Assembly (NCBI RefSeq): GCF_029835735.1
Contig: NZ_JAOEAL010000001.1
Coordinates: forward strand, 4,588,001-4,652,000
DNA from: Shewanella sp. GD04112
Lineage (GTDB): Bacteria; Pseudomonadota; Gammaproteobacteria; Enterobacterales; Shewanellaceae
DNA: 64,000 nucleotides
Direction: 5' to 3'
The position numbers were made by a program, and so were the translations under genes. The notes under the pieces were generated by a model. That model searched no databases and was not told the origin of the DNA. It saw nothing but the letters and a program-made list of their open reading frames with translations. Positions 13,485 through 22,253 of this stretch are shown in pieces; position 1 is the stretch's first letter, and every line of letters begins with the position of its first letter.

Positions 13485-14381
13485 TTATTTGCCTGCACTA
13501 GTATTCGCATCAAATTCGATATTTTCACTACCGTGATAGATCAAAAAGTGGCGCCCTTTCGCCCGGGCAATAATGGTGATGCCCAGCTGCTGCGCAAGCT
13601 CTAGCCCCATTTGCGTCACGCCACTGCGCGATAGCAATACGGGTATCCCCATTTTGGCAACCTTGATCACCATCTCCGAGGTGAGTCGCCCCGTGGTATA
13701 GAAAATCTTGTTATCGCCCCGATCCTGAGCCAACCACATATCGCCCGCTAAGGTGTCCACAGCATTGTGACGCCCTACATCTTCTACGAAGGCAAGAATT
13801 TGGTCGTTCTCGCAAACACCACAGCCATGAACGGCGCCGGCATTCTTATAAGTGTCATTATATTCATTGATATTTTTAAGCAAACTGTAGAGCGTACTTT
13901 GCTTGAGGCTTGGTGTGGGCAGCTGGATATCATCTAAGTCCTGCATAAAACTGCCATAAACCGTTCCTTGGCCACAGCCTGAGGTCACGGTTTTTTCCGA
14001 TAACTTTTGCTCGATATCGGCGGTTTGTTCACGGGTTAACACGGCGGCGGAGTTTACATCCCAGTCGACAATCACAGAGTCCAACTGACTAACATCTGAA
14101 ATAAAGCCTTGATTTTTAAGATAACCTAACGCTAGCGACTCGGGTTTAGCCCCTAAGGTCATCAGGGTCACAATCGGACGCCAGTTCAGGTAAACCGTTA
14201 AAGGTCGTTCACAGGCAACATGCTTATCAATCACTTCGCCCGATTCGTCTACGGCCTTGACGGCAATCGTTAACGGCACTTCAGCCTGGGTTTTCACAAA
14301 AGTGAAGGCTGGTTTCGCTGACGATGAAGGGTCATTGGGCTGTGCTTGCTGAGCAATATTAGAACTATTATCAGAAATCAT
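13485..14381 (-). CDS. fdhD: Formate dehydrogenase accessory sulfurtransferase FdhD
   Basis: FdhD passes sulfur from the cysteine desulfurase to the bis-MGD cofactor, which formate dehydrogenase needs for activity. The 298-residue product has the family core EDVGRHNAVDTLAGD and TTGRLTSEMVIKVAKMGIPVLLSRSG. The usual CxxC position (TSGCGQGT, Cys136) keeps only one cysteine; instead a CGVC motif (Cys187, Cys190) sits about 50 residues later, just before the EDVGRHN core. The first 30 residues are Ser/Gln/Pro-rich and poorly conserved. It is divergent from the DUF3305-DUF3306-ferredoxin operon. Family membership is clear; the cysteine arrangement is a variant. Confidence 0.93.
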   Translation of the reverse strand: MISDNSSNIAQQAQPNDPSSSAKPAFTFVKTQAEVPLTIAVKAVDESGEVIDKHVACERPLTVYLNWRPIVTLMTLGAKPESLALGYLKNQGFISDVSQLDSVIVDWDVNSAAVLTREQTADIEQKLSEKTVTSGCGQGTVYGSFMQDLDDIQLPTPSLKQSTLYSLLKNINEYNDTYKNAGAVHGCGVCENDQILAFVEDVGRHNAVDTLAGDMWLAQDRGDNKIFYTTGRLTSEMVIKVAKMGIPVLLSRSGVTQMGLELAQQLGITIIARAKGRHFLIYHGSENIEFDANTSAGK

Positions 14382-14425
14382 AATGTTACCGCTTTACGTG
14401 TGATGGCATCAGCATAGCAATATTT

Positions 14426-14528
14426 ATACCTAGGTATGAAACTCTGGGCTAAATGCGTGATCCGTCGCAATTATGAATATTCCAGTGGGCGTAAATGTCC
14501 CAGACAAAATGACTCATTAGACAAAATG
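14426..14528. promoter_or_regulatory. Palindrome and direct repeats in the fdhD/DUF3305 divergent gap
   Basis: ATACCTAGGTAT (14426-14437) is a perfect 12-bp palindrome 45 bp upstream of fdhD. AGACAAAATG occurs twice (14502-14511 and 14519-14528), start to start 17 bp. They sit in the 296-bp gap that must contain both divergent promoters. They look like operators, but no regulator can be assigned from sequence alone. Confidence 0.35.
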
Positions 14529-14677
14529 TCCTAAATTTACCCTTGTTTTGATGATCCACCTCAAACAAATACCCCATGTTTAATGGCATTAATATTGCAG
14601 TGACCTTTTATCGCAATCAGTAGGGGAAAGAGAACCGTTCGCTCAGGTTCGCCCCTTTCGGCTGAAACGGAGAGACA

Positions 14678-15142
14678 ATGCAACATACCACTAGTGTTTG
14701 GCCAATGTACGTTTCGCTCAAAAAAGTAGAGAAACAAATGGGTCGTTGGACCTCGGTACAATGGGAAATCGATCATCTACTGCCCGCCACCCACGAAGCC
14801 CCCGAAGGTGCAACCTTAGTTCTGCTCGAACTGCACAAAGATGAACGCGCCAGTTATCGCATCAACCTCGACATGGACAATGCCATGCTGTACTTGGTCT
14901 GCGATGAAATGGCTGACGGCACTTGGGTACCCGCGTTACTCTCGGCAGATCAAAACGTGGCGGCAGGCTGCCTTGAAGGCAACACCCCCGTTATCAACAT
15001 GCTAATGCCAGAGGCGATCGCCTGCTGGATTGAAGCCTTTATCACCCAATACGGCGAAGTTGAAATCGCCGCTTATCGTCGCAAGCATGTCGACCACCGT
15101 AAAAACCAAGGCCCTAGCCGCGACCCATTGCGGAGGGACTAA
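14678..15142 (+). CDS. DUF3305 protein of the formate dehydrogenase cluster
   Basis: The 154-residue soluble protein begins MQHTTSVWPMYVSLKKVEKQ, followed by GRWTSVQWEID, the signature of DUF3305. Members nearly always lie next to DUF3306 and periplasmic formate dehydrogenase genes and are presumed maturation or assembly factors. It has no signal peptide and no metal motif. Its stop overlaps the start of the DUF3306 gene (TAATG). A GGAGAG element lies five bases upstream of the start. Confidence 0.9.
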   Translation: MQHTTSVWPMYVSLKKVEKQMGRWTSVQWEIDHLLPATHEAPEGATLVLLELHKDERASYRINLDMDNAMLYLVCDEMADGTWVPALLSADQNVAAGCLEGNTPVINMLMPEAIACWIEAFITQYGEVEIAAYRRKHVDHRKNQGPSRDPLRRD

Positions 15143-15810
15143 TGGCTGACTCAACCCCAAAGGCTAACGGCTTTTTTAGCCGTTGGAGCCAGCGCCGTGA
15201 GCAAGTCGCCGCCGAAGAAGCCGCACTTGCAGCTCAAACGGCCGAAAAAACCGCGGAAGCAAACTTAAATCCTCCTGTTGAGCCAACTGTGATTGCGGCA
15301 GCCACGCCGACTTCTGAACCTCAGGATGCCCTCCCACAAACCGATGAGGATCCCAACCGCCTCCTCACCGCGGAAGAGTTGCCCAATCCCGAAGAAATTG
15401 AGATTGGCGGCAGCTTTGCTAAGTTTATGGGAGCCAATGTTGACCCAGCGGCGAAAACGGCAGCGCTACGCGCATTGTGGAAACAGCCCCATTTCAATGA
15501 GATAGATGGTCTTTTGGAATATGCGCTCGACTACAGCAATCAGCCAAAGCTGACGCCAGAGGTGTCCGCCGAGCTAGCCCAAAAAGTATTCCGTTTTATC
15601 ACCAAAGAGAGTGAAGAGTCAGACGAAGATCCGACCTCAATCCCCAGCGATGCGGTGGTGAATACAGAAAATGCAATGGAATCAAAAAACAGTGATGTCG
15701 AAACCGAATTAGCAAACACTCAGATCACGGACAATTTGGATGGGGAGACTGATGACCTACCCCAAAATGCACCAGAGCCTGCCGCTCAGATGCAAAAGCC
15801 AGTTGTTTAA
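15142..15810 (+). CDS. DUF3306 protein of the formate dehydrogenase cluster
   Basis: The 222-residue product has the conserved N-terminus NGFFSRWSQRREQVAAEE, a variable Ala/Pro/Glu linker (about 30-80), the conserved central segment FAKFMGANVDPAAKTAALRAL with LWKQPHFNEIDGLLEYALDY (about 92-135), and a long acidic, disordered C-terminal tail. Function is unknown; like DUF3305 it travels with formate dehydrogenases. It is translationally coupled to DUF3305. A 171-bp gap separates it from the ferredoxin gene. Confidence 0.88.
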   Translation: MADSTPKANGFFSRWSQRREQVAAEEAALAAQTAEKTAEANLNPPVEPTVIAAATPTSEPQDALPQTDEDPNRLLTAEELPNPEEIEIGGSFAKFMGANVDPAAKTAALRALWKQPHFNEIDGLLEYALDYSNQPKLTPEVSAELAQKVFRFITKESEESDEDPTSIPSDAVVNTENAMESKNSDVETELANTQITDNLDGETDDLPQNAPEPAAQMQKPVV

Positions 15811-15981
15811 TGTCAGTTTAGCTAATTTTTATGTCCATAACTTTGGTATGTGAATTGCTGTACTAAGGGATAAAAACTTAGATAAAAGCAGAAAAGGCAA
15901 GGACTTAGTCTCAAATTACCGCCTAAATCTGCAGCAAAACAGCTATAAAAGAGCAGCCAAAGTACTGTTCAGGAACGCAAT

Positions 15982-17658
15982 GTGAGCACTCATTTGATGA
16001 CCAATCAAACCCAGCTTGCGCTAAAACAAGCGCGGCAAAATGTGTTAGCCCAAACGCAGATTTTACAGAATCTGATCCCGCCAACAGTGAGCTACACCAC
16101 TGAAGGCACAGTGCTAATTATTGGCCCAGAGGATCTGGCACGCCTCGCGGCGGACAAATTGTCCACTATGGCGAGCCGTGTGATTTTGGCTAACGAAGCG
16201 ATTACCAGCCAAGATGAAACCCACCTTGAACAGGTGATGGCTGCGGCGACGGATGTCGAAAGCTACTATAACAAACTCATTGGCATTAAAGGATTTTTAG
16301 GTCAATTCCAAGTCAGCGTCGAGCATCAAAATGGCGCGGCGGAATTGAGTGTTGTCGCCATTCGTAAAGCTCATTTCGATTTGATCCTCGATTTAAGCAG
16401 CACCCCTTGCTTGAATTTAGAAATGCTGCCGCCGGGCTATTTCTATGTCGGTCAAGACGAAGCCAAACTGGCCGATGCGCTGGAGCAACTCCCTGAATTG
16501 GTGGGCCAGTTTGATAAACCCCGTTACGTTAAAATCAATGCCGACTTATGCGCCCATGACCGTAATGGCATCAACGGCTGTAACCGCTGCCTCAACTTCT
16601 GCCCCGCCGATGCGATTAGCAGTGTTGCGAAGAAAATTGAGGTCGACCCTTACCTCTGCCACGGCGCAGGTAGCTGTGCGAGTGCCTGCCCGACGGGTGC
16701 GATTGGTTATGACTTACCAACGCCACAGGCACTGCATTCTTACCTGAATAAGATTATCAACCGTTACCGTGAACAAGCCCAAACCGCGCCCGTGATCCTG
16801 TTCCATGACAACGCGGTTGGCGCAAACTTGATAGGGGACGACTTAGCCGGGGATGTATTACCTGTCGCCCTCGAAGAAATCACCGTTGCCAGCATTGACC
16901 ATTGGTTAGCAGCTCTGGCTTGGGGCGCACGCCAAGTGTTAATCCTCAATACCGAGGCGACAGCTCCCACGCTCACGCAAATGTTGAAAGGTGAACTCGC
17001 TTTAGCCAACAGCATGTTAGATGAAATCGGCCAACCGCAGCGCCTGAGCCTTATCGACCCAAGCATGCTGGCGAATTTAGAGCCGCTGCTCGATATCAGC
17101 CTCGACTGGCCAGTGATTGTGCCGGGCGCTTTTGCATCGACCACTAAACGTAACACCTTGTTTGACGCGATTGACCATCTGAACAGCCAGGCAGGTGAAA
17201 TCAACAGTAGTTTAAGTATCAACAACGTCCCCTACGGCAAAGTCAGCGTCAATGTCGAGAAATGTACCCTGTGTATGTCCTGCGTGGCGATTTGCCCCAC
17301 CATGGCATTGCAAGATGGTGGCGACAAACCTGCACTACACTTTATTGAGCAAAACTGTGTTCAATGTGGCTTATGTGAGGCGGCGTGCCCTGAAAAGGTC
17401 ATCAGCCTGACGCCACAAATTAACTTTGATAAAGCTGCTCGTCAGCAATTACAAACCCTGAAAGAAGAAGCCCCATTCGAATGTATTCGCTGCGGCTCTC
17501 CTTTTGCGACCCAATCTATGGTGCATCGGATGCTGGATATGGTCGGCGCGCACAGCGCATTCTCAGCCAATATTGAACGACTGAAAATGTGTGGCGATTG
17601 CCGGGTAAAAGACATGTTTGAAGACATTCTTCAAGATCCTGAAAAGCAACTGCGATAA
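15982..17658 (+). CDS. Multi-cluster 4Fe-4S ferredoxin-type protein
   Basis: The 558-residue soluble iron-sulfur protein starts at a GTG with AGGA seven bases upstream. It carries at least four cysteine clusters: CNRCLNFCP and CHGAGSCASACP (about residues 205-240), then CTLCMSCVAICP and CVQCGLCEAACP (about 428-475). Two further pairs, CIRC and CGDC, sit near the C-terminus. It has no transmembrane or signal segment, so it is probably a cytoplasmic electron carrier or cofactor-assembly protein for the formate dehydrogenases. The N-terminal 200 residues resemble the NAD-binding-like region of related 4Fe-4S proteins in such clusters. The exact partner is unknown. Confidence 0.9.
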   Translation: MSTHLMTNQTQLALKQARQNVLAQTQILQNLIPPTVSYTTEGTVLIIGPEDLARLAADKLSTMASRVILANEAITSQDETHLEQVMAAATDVESYYNKLIGIKGFLGQFQVSVEHQNGAAELSVVAIRKAHFDLILDLSSTPCLNLEMLPPGYFYVGQDEAKLADALEQLPELVGQFDKPRYVKINADLCAHDRNGINGCNRCLNFCPADAISSVAKKIEVDPYLCHGAGSCASACPTGAIGYDLPTPQALHSYLNKIINRYREQAQTAPVILFHDNAVGANLIGDDLAGDVLPVALEEITVASIDHWLAALAWGARQVLILNTEATAPTLTQMLKGELALANSMLDEIGQPQRLSLIDPSMLANLEPLLDISLDWPVIVPGAFASTTKRNTLFDAIDHLNSQAGEINSSLSINNVPYGKVSVNVEKCTLCMSCVAICPTMALQDGGDKPALHFIEQNCVQCGLCEAACPEKVISLTPQINFDKAARQQLQTLKEEAPFECIRCGSPFATQSMVHRMLDMVGAHSAFSANIERLKMCGDCRVKDMFEDILQDPEKQLR

Positions 17659-17668
17659 GAGATCCGCT

Positions 17669-18346
17669 ATGACCGAATCAGTAAGACAAGTATCAGAAAA
17701 CGATCAGTTGAGAGCCGATATCTATCAACTGTTGGCCGCCCTGTTGCGTCGCCATCCAAGCCCTGAACTGCTGCAATTTTTGGCCAATCTTGAAATCGAT
17801 GCCAATGAAGACAATGAGATGACCAAGGCTTGGTTATCCCTGCAATTGGCCGCCCAGCAGTTCAGCAGTGAACAATTAGAAGATGAGTATTTTGCCCTGT
17901 TCCTCGGTGTGGGTTGTGGCGAAATCCTGCCCTATGGCAGCTGGTTTATGACGGGCTCACTGATGGATAAGCCTTTAGCTCTGCTGCGCCAAGACTTAAT
18001 GCAACTCGGTTTTGAACGTGAAGAAAACGTCAAAGAACCCGAGGATCATGTGGCCGCGCTGTGCGAAGTTATGGGCATCTTGATCCTTGAAGCGCCAGGC
18101 TACCGTCAATTGGCATTCTATCAACGCCACATCGGTAGTTGGATTCAGCGCTTCTGTGACGCCGTCAGCAAAGCCCCAAGCGCGGCGTTTTATGCCACGG
18201 TCGCCCATCTTGCGAAGGCGTTTTTCGAGATGGAAGCCACCGAATTTGAACAACTGAGCTTAGACATTCCCGTCAATTGCCCCGGCAGTGCGGAGCTACA
18301 ACCCGCCGCCAGCGATTTAGAAAAACAAGTGGAATTAATGAACTAA
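17669..18346 (+). CDS. TorD-family redox-enzyme maturation chaperone
   Basis: The 225-residue, all-helical protein has the TorD/DmsD signatures DEYFALFLGVG and PYGSWF, plus EPEDHVAALCEVMG in the middle. Such chaperones bind the Tat signal of molybdoenzyme catalytic subunits and hold export until the cofactor is loaded. Here the clients are probably FdhA1 and FdhA2. The start at 17669 (MTESVRQV) is preceded by AAGAGA. It follows the ferredoxin stop by ten bases and ends 167 bp before fdhX1, a gap rich in hairpins. Confidence 0.9.
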   Translation: MTESVRQVSENDQLRADIYQLLAALLRRHPSPELLQFLANLEIDANEDNEMTKAWLSLQLAAQQFSSEQLEDEYFALFLGVGCGEILPYGSWFMTGSLMDKPLALLRQDLMQLGFEREENVKEPEDHVAALCEVMGILILEAPGYRQLAFYQRHIGSWIQRFCDAVSKAPSAAFYATVAHLAKAFFEMEATEFEQLSLDIPVNCPGSAELQPAASDLEKQVELMN

Positions 18347-18360
18347 ACTTAAAACGGTTG

Positions 18361-18490
18361 GCGATACGCAGATTCAGTGCCTATCGCGTTTTAGTTTGAT
18401 AGGCAAAGGTGGACTTAAGGTTCACCTTTGCCACAAAAAGGAAGCTTAGGCTTCCACAGTAACCGAGGTGATCGTGGTATGCATCACCTC
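18361..18490 (+). promoter_or_regulatory. Array of stem-loops in the fdhX1 leader
   Basis: Four consecutive inverted repeats lie between the chaperone gene and fdhX1: GCGATA/TATCGC (18361-18387, followed by a T-rich stretch), GGCAAAGGTG/CACCTTTGCC (18402-18432, 10 bp), GGAAGC/GCTTCC (18440-18455) and GAGGTGAT/ATCACCTC (18465-18490). The first may be a weak terminator, and the others may protect or regulate the fdhX1A1B1C1 message. A cofactor-sensing leader is possible but not shown. Confidence 0.6.
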
Positions 18491-18513
18491 ATCCAGTAAC
18501 ACAAGGAGACACT

Positions 18514-18711
18514 ATGAAGAAGCAAGCTTCCGACATGGGCCGTCGTCAATTGCTCAAAGCATTGGCACTCGGCAGTGCGGCTGGCGCGGTTGCGACTGTC
18601 AGTAGCCAAGCTCTGGCTGCCACCCCAACAGTTGCCCCAAGCGAACCTAAGAGTGACAACTATCGCGAAACCGACCATATCCGTAACTACTATGCGTCGT
18701 TGAACAACTAA
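18514..18711 (+). CDS. fdhX: Small Tat-signal protein of the formate dehydrogenase operon (copy 1)
   Basis: The 65-residue product consists largely of a twin-arginine signal (MGRRQLLKALALGSAAGA, cleavage near SSQALA) plus a short tail ending YRETDHIRNYYASLNN. It matches the family of small Tat targets found directly upstream of fdhA. Its role is unproved; it may be a small accessory subunit or a help in FdhA export. AAGGAG lies five bases upstream. The gap to fdhA1 is 17 bp. A paralogue with the same layout is at 23663. Confidence 0.9.
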   Translation: MKKQASDMGRRQLLKALALGSAAGAVATVSSQALAATPTVAPSEPKSDNYRETDHIRNYYASLNN

Positions 18712-18728
18712 CCAGAGGAGTGTGTGTG

Positions 18729-21581
18729 ATGCGATTAACCCGCAAAACAGACCAAGTCGTCGAGCCAAAAGTGCCCGCCCTCGGTCTTAATCGTCGCCAA
18801 TTCTTAAAATCTGCAGGTCTTGCCACTGGTGGTATCGCCGCCGCGTCTATGCTTGGCACAGGTATGATGCGTAAAGCACAGGCGCAGGAACATATCCCCC
18901 ATAATGCACCGACTGAAGTCAAACGTACCATTTGCTCTCACTGCGCAGTGGGTTGTGGTATCTATGCTGAAGTGCAAAACGGTGTGTGGACAGGTCAAGA
19001 ACCCGCGTTCGATCATCCATTTAACCAAGGCGGCCACTGCGCGAAAGGGGCTGCACTGCGTGAACACGGCCACGGTGAAAAACGCCTGAAATACCCAATG
19101 AAGTTAGAAGGCGGTAAGTGGAAGAAGATCTCTTGGGAACAAGCTATCAATGAAGTGGGCGATAAAATGACGGCGATTCGTCAAGAATCGGGTCCAGACT
19201 CTATCTACTTTATGGGTAGTGCTAAGTTCTCTAACGAACAGGCTTATTTATATCGCAAACTCGCGGCACTGTGGGGCACAAACAACGTCGACCACTCAGC
19301 CCGTATTTGTCACTCTACCACGGTAGCCGGTGTTGCTAACACTTGGGGCTACGGTGCGCAAACCAACTCGTTAAATGATATCCGCAACTCTAAGTGCATC
19401 ATGTTCGTGGGTTCAAACCCAAGTGAAGCACACCCTGTCGCCATGCAACACATTCTGGTGGCAAAAGAGCGCGGCGCTAAGATCATCGTTGTTGACCCAC
19501 GTTTCACCCGTACTGCAGCCAAGTCTGACGAGTACGTGCATATCCGCCCAGGTACCGATATCCCCTTCATCTATGGCCTGTTATGGCACATTTTTGAAAA
19601 CGGCTGGGAAGATAAAGAGTTCATCAATCAACGTGTTTACGGCATGGAACGTATTCGCGATGAAGTGAAAAAATATACCCCTGAAGAAGTCGAAAACGTT
19701 GCAGGCGTGCCTAAGGCTCAAATGTACCGTATCGCAAAAATGTTAGCAGAGACCAAACCAGGCACTATCGTATGGTGTATGGGCGGTACTCAGCACCACG
19801 TCGGTAACGCCAACACCCGTTCATACTGTATTTTACAGTTAGCGCTGGGCAACATGGGCGTGTCTGGCGGCGGTACCAACATTTTCCGCGGTCACGATAA
19901 CGTGCAAGGTGCAACAGACTTTGGTCTGTTATTCGACAACTTACCCGGTTACTACGGCTTAACCTCAGGCGCTTGGGCTCACTGGTCTGGCGTTTGGGAC
20001 TTAGATCCAAAATGGGTTGCAGGCCGTTTCGACCAAGGCGAATACTTAGGTCAAACCCCACAAACCTCAACGGGTATCCCCTGCTCTCGCTGGCACGATG
20101 GTGTACTCGAAGATAAAACCAAGATCGCGCAGAAGGACAATATCCGTCTGGCGTTCTTCTGGGGTCAATCAGTTAACACCGAAACCCGTGGCCGTGAAGT
20201 GCGTGAAGCGCTGAACAAGTTAGATACTGTGGTCGTTGTTGACCCAATCCCAACCATGGCTGGTGTGATGCACCAACGTAAAGACGGGGTATATCTGCTA
20301 CCCGCAGCCACGCAGTTTGAAACCTACGGTTCAGTGTCAGCCACTAACCGTTCAATTCAATGGCGCTCTAAAGTGATTGAGCCATTGTTTGAGTCACTGC
20401 CTGACCACGTGATCATGTACAAACTGGCGAAAAAGCTGGGTATCGAAAAAGAATTCTGTAAGCACATCCAAGTCAATGGCGAAGAGCCATTAATTGAAGA
20501 TGTGACTCGCGAGTTCAACAAAGGTATGTGGACCGTCGGTTACACAGGTCAAAGCCCAGAACGTTTGAAAATGCACCAAGAAAACTGGGGCACTTTCGAT
20601 GTGAATAGCCTGACCGCACCGGGCGGCCCAGCTAAAGGCGAAGTCTACGGCTTACCTTGGCCATGTTGGGGTACGCCAGAAATGAAACACCCTGGTACCC
20701 AAATTCTTTACGATCAATCTAAAGAAGTGAAAGACGGCGGCGGTACTTTCCGTGCCCGTTACGGTGTTGAACACAATGGCGTTAGCATTCTTGCCGACGG
20801 TTCATTCTCTAAAGGCAGTGAAATTCAAGATGGTTATCCTGAGTTTACCGCCGACATGCTCAAGCAATTGGGTTGGTGGGATGACTTAACCGAAGACGAG
20901 AAGAAACTGGCCGAAGGCAAAAACTGGAAGACAGACCTGTCTGGCGGTATCCAACGTGTTGCTATCAAGCACGGCTGTATTCCTTTCGGTAACGCGAAAG
21001 CACGTTGTATCGTGTGGACTTTCCCAGATGATATCCCACTGCACCGCGAGCCACTCTACACTCCTCGTCGTGACTTAGTCGCTAAATACCCAACCTACGA
21101 AGACCTTATGGTTGCGCGTCTACCGACTCTGTATAAGTCAATTCAGGATAAGGACTTTACCCAAGGCTTCCCACTGACACTGACCTCTGGTCGTTTAGTG
21201 GAATACGAAGGTGGTGGTGAAGAATCTCGTTCTAACCCTTGGTTGGCCGAGCTACAACAAGAAATGTTTATCGAAATGAACCCGGCAGACGCTGCTGACC
21301 GTGGTATCCGTGACGGTGACAATGTCTTTGTTCATAGTCCTGAAGGCGCCAAGATCACAGTGAAGGCAATGGTGACACCACGGGTTGTTCCGGGTGAATG
21401 TTTTATGCCATACCACTTCGCCGGTATCTTCGAAGGTGAAAACCTCGCGAAGAATTACCCAGAAGGTACAGTACCTTATGTACAAGGTGAATCGGCAAAC
21501 ACCATTTTAACTTACGGCTATGACGTTGTGACTCAGATGCAAGAAACTAAGTCCAGCCTTTGCCAAGTTAGCAAAGCCTAA
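18729..21581 (+). CDS. fdhA: Formate dehydrogenase catalytic (alpha) subunit, copy 1
   Basis: FdhA oxidises formate to CO2 at a bis-MGD molybdenum (or tungsten) centre and sends electrons to FdhB. The 950-residue product has a Tat signal (NRRQFLK, Arg22-Arg23), a [4Fe-4S] motif (Cys69, Cys72, Cys76, Cys104), and then the molybdopterin oxidoreductase domains. The active-site residue is cysteine, Cys194 in ARICHSTTVAG (codon TGT), where E. coli FdnG has selenocysteine. The C-terminal dinucleotide-binding domain contains TSGRLVEYEGGGEESRSNPW. The start at 18729 has GAGGAG six bases upstream; earlier in-frame GTG codons overlap that site. Very similar to the copy at 23881. Confidence 0.97.
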   Translation: MRLTRKTDQVVEPKVPALGLNRRQFLKSAGLATGGIAAASMLGTGMMRKAQAQEHIPHNAPTEVKRTICSHCAVGCGIYAEVQNGVWTGQEPAFDHPFNQGGHCAKGAALREHGHGEKRLKYPMKLEGGKWKKISWEQAINEVGDKMTAIRQESGPDSIYFMGSAKFSNEQAYLYRKLAALWGTNNVDHSARICHSTTVAGVANTWGYGAQTNSLNDIRNSKCIMFVGSNPSEAHPVAMQHILVAKERGAKIIVVDPRFTRTAAKSDEYVHIRPGTDIPFIYGLLWHIFENGWEDKEFINQRVYGMERIRDEVKKYTPEEVENVAGVPKAQMYRIAKMLAETKPGTIVWCMGGTQHHVGNANTRSYCILQLALGNMGVSGGGTNIFRGHDNVQGATDFGLLFDNLPGYYGLTSGAWAHWSGVWDLDPKWVAGRFDQGEYLGQTPQTSTGIPCSRWHDGVLEDKTKIAQKDNIRLAFFWGQSVNTETRGREVREALNKLDTVVVVDPIPTMAGVMHQRKDGVYLLPAATQFETYGSVSATNRSIQWRSKVIEPLFESLPDHVIMYKLAKKLGIEKEFCKHIQVNGEEPLIEDVTREFNKGMWTVGYTGQSPERLKMHQENWGTFDVNSLTAPGGPAKGEVYGLPWPCWGTPEMKHPGTQILYDQSKEVKDGGGTFRARYGVEHNGVSILADGSFSKGSEIQDGYPEFTADMLKQLGWWDDLTEDEKKLAEGKNWKTDLSGGIQRVAIKHGCIPFGNAKARCIVWTFPDDIPLHREPLYTPRRDLVAKYPTYEDLMVARLPTLYKSIQDKDFTQGFPLTLTSGRLVEYEGGGEESRSNPWLAELQQEMFIEMNPADAADRGIRDGDNVFVHSPEGAKITVKAMVTPRVVPGECFMPYHFAGIFEGENLAKNYPEGTVPYVQGESANTILTYGYDVVTQMQETKSSLCQVSKA

Positions 21582-21607
21582 CCTACTTGATGAGGAGATA
21601 AGCCATT

Positions 21608-22204
21608 ATGGCAGTCATGAAATTTTTGTGTGACACCAAACGCTGCATCGAGTGTAACGGCTGCGTCACAGCATGTAAAAACGAAAACGACTCCGCACTT
21701 GAGTGGGGTATTCAACGTCGCCGCGTGGTGACGATTAACGATGGTCAACCGGGTGAAGCATCGATTTCAGTAGCATGTATGCACTGTACCGACGCTCCTT
21801 GCATGGCCGTATGTCCGGCAGATTGTTTCTACCGTACTGACGATGGCATTGTGCTACACAACAAAGATACCTGTATCGGTTGTGGCTACTGCTTCTATGC
21901 CTGTCCGTTTGGTGCACCACAATTTCCGAAGAAAACCGCCTTCGGTAGCCGCGGTAAAATGGACAAGTGTACTTTCTGTGCCGGTGGCCCAGAAGAAACC
22001 TTCTCCGAAGCCGAGCACAAGAAATACGGTGCAAACCGTATTGCTGAAGGCAAGCTACCTATGTGTGCTGAGCTTTGTTCAACCAAAGCGCTGCTTGCGG
22101 GTGATGCGGAAGTAGTATCAAACATCTACCGTCAACGTATGGCCTCTCGAGGCAATCCTAACGTGATTTGGGGCTACAACCCAAAGACCGGTGAGATTAA
22201 CTAA
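21608..22204 (+). CDS. fdhB: Formate dehydrogenase iron-sulfur (beta) subunit, copy 1
   Basis: The 198-residue electron-transfer subunit carries four [4Fe-4S] motif groups: CIECNGCVTAC, CMHCTDAPCMAVCP, CIGCGYCFYACP and the CTFCAGG...CAELC pair. It passes electrons from FdhA to cytochrome FdhC. It has no signal of its own and is presumably exported with FdhA by the Tat system. It lies 26 bp after fdhA1 with a GAGGAG site. It is almost identical over its first 60 residues to copy 2 at 26763. Confidence 0.96.
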   Translation: MAVMKFLCDTKRCIECNGCVTACKNENDSALEWGIQRRRVVTINDGQPGEASISVACMHCTDAPCMAVCPADCFYRTDDGIVLHNKDTCIGCGYCFYACPFGAPQFPKKTAFGSRGKMDKCTFCAGGPEETFSEAEHKKYGANRIAEGKLPMCAELCSTKALLAGDAEVVSNIYRQRMASRGNPNVIWGYNPKTGEIN

Positions 22205-22214
22205 GCAGAGTGAA

Positions 22215-22236
22215 GGTTAGGGAGTCATCCCTAACC
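22215..22236 (+). repeat. Perfect hairpin between fdhB1 and fdhC1
   Basis: GGTTAGGGA and TCCCTAACC form a 9-bp perfect stem with a 4-nt loop, ending four bases before the fdhC1 ribosome site AAGGAG. No U-run follows. It probably affects message processing or the relative yield of FdhC. Confidence 0.7.
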
Positions 22237-22253
22237 TCTGGCAAGGAGTGAAA

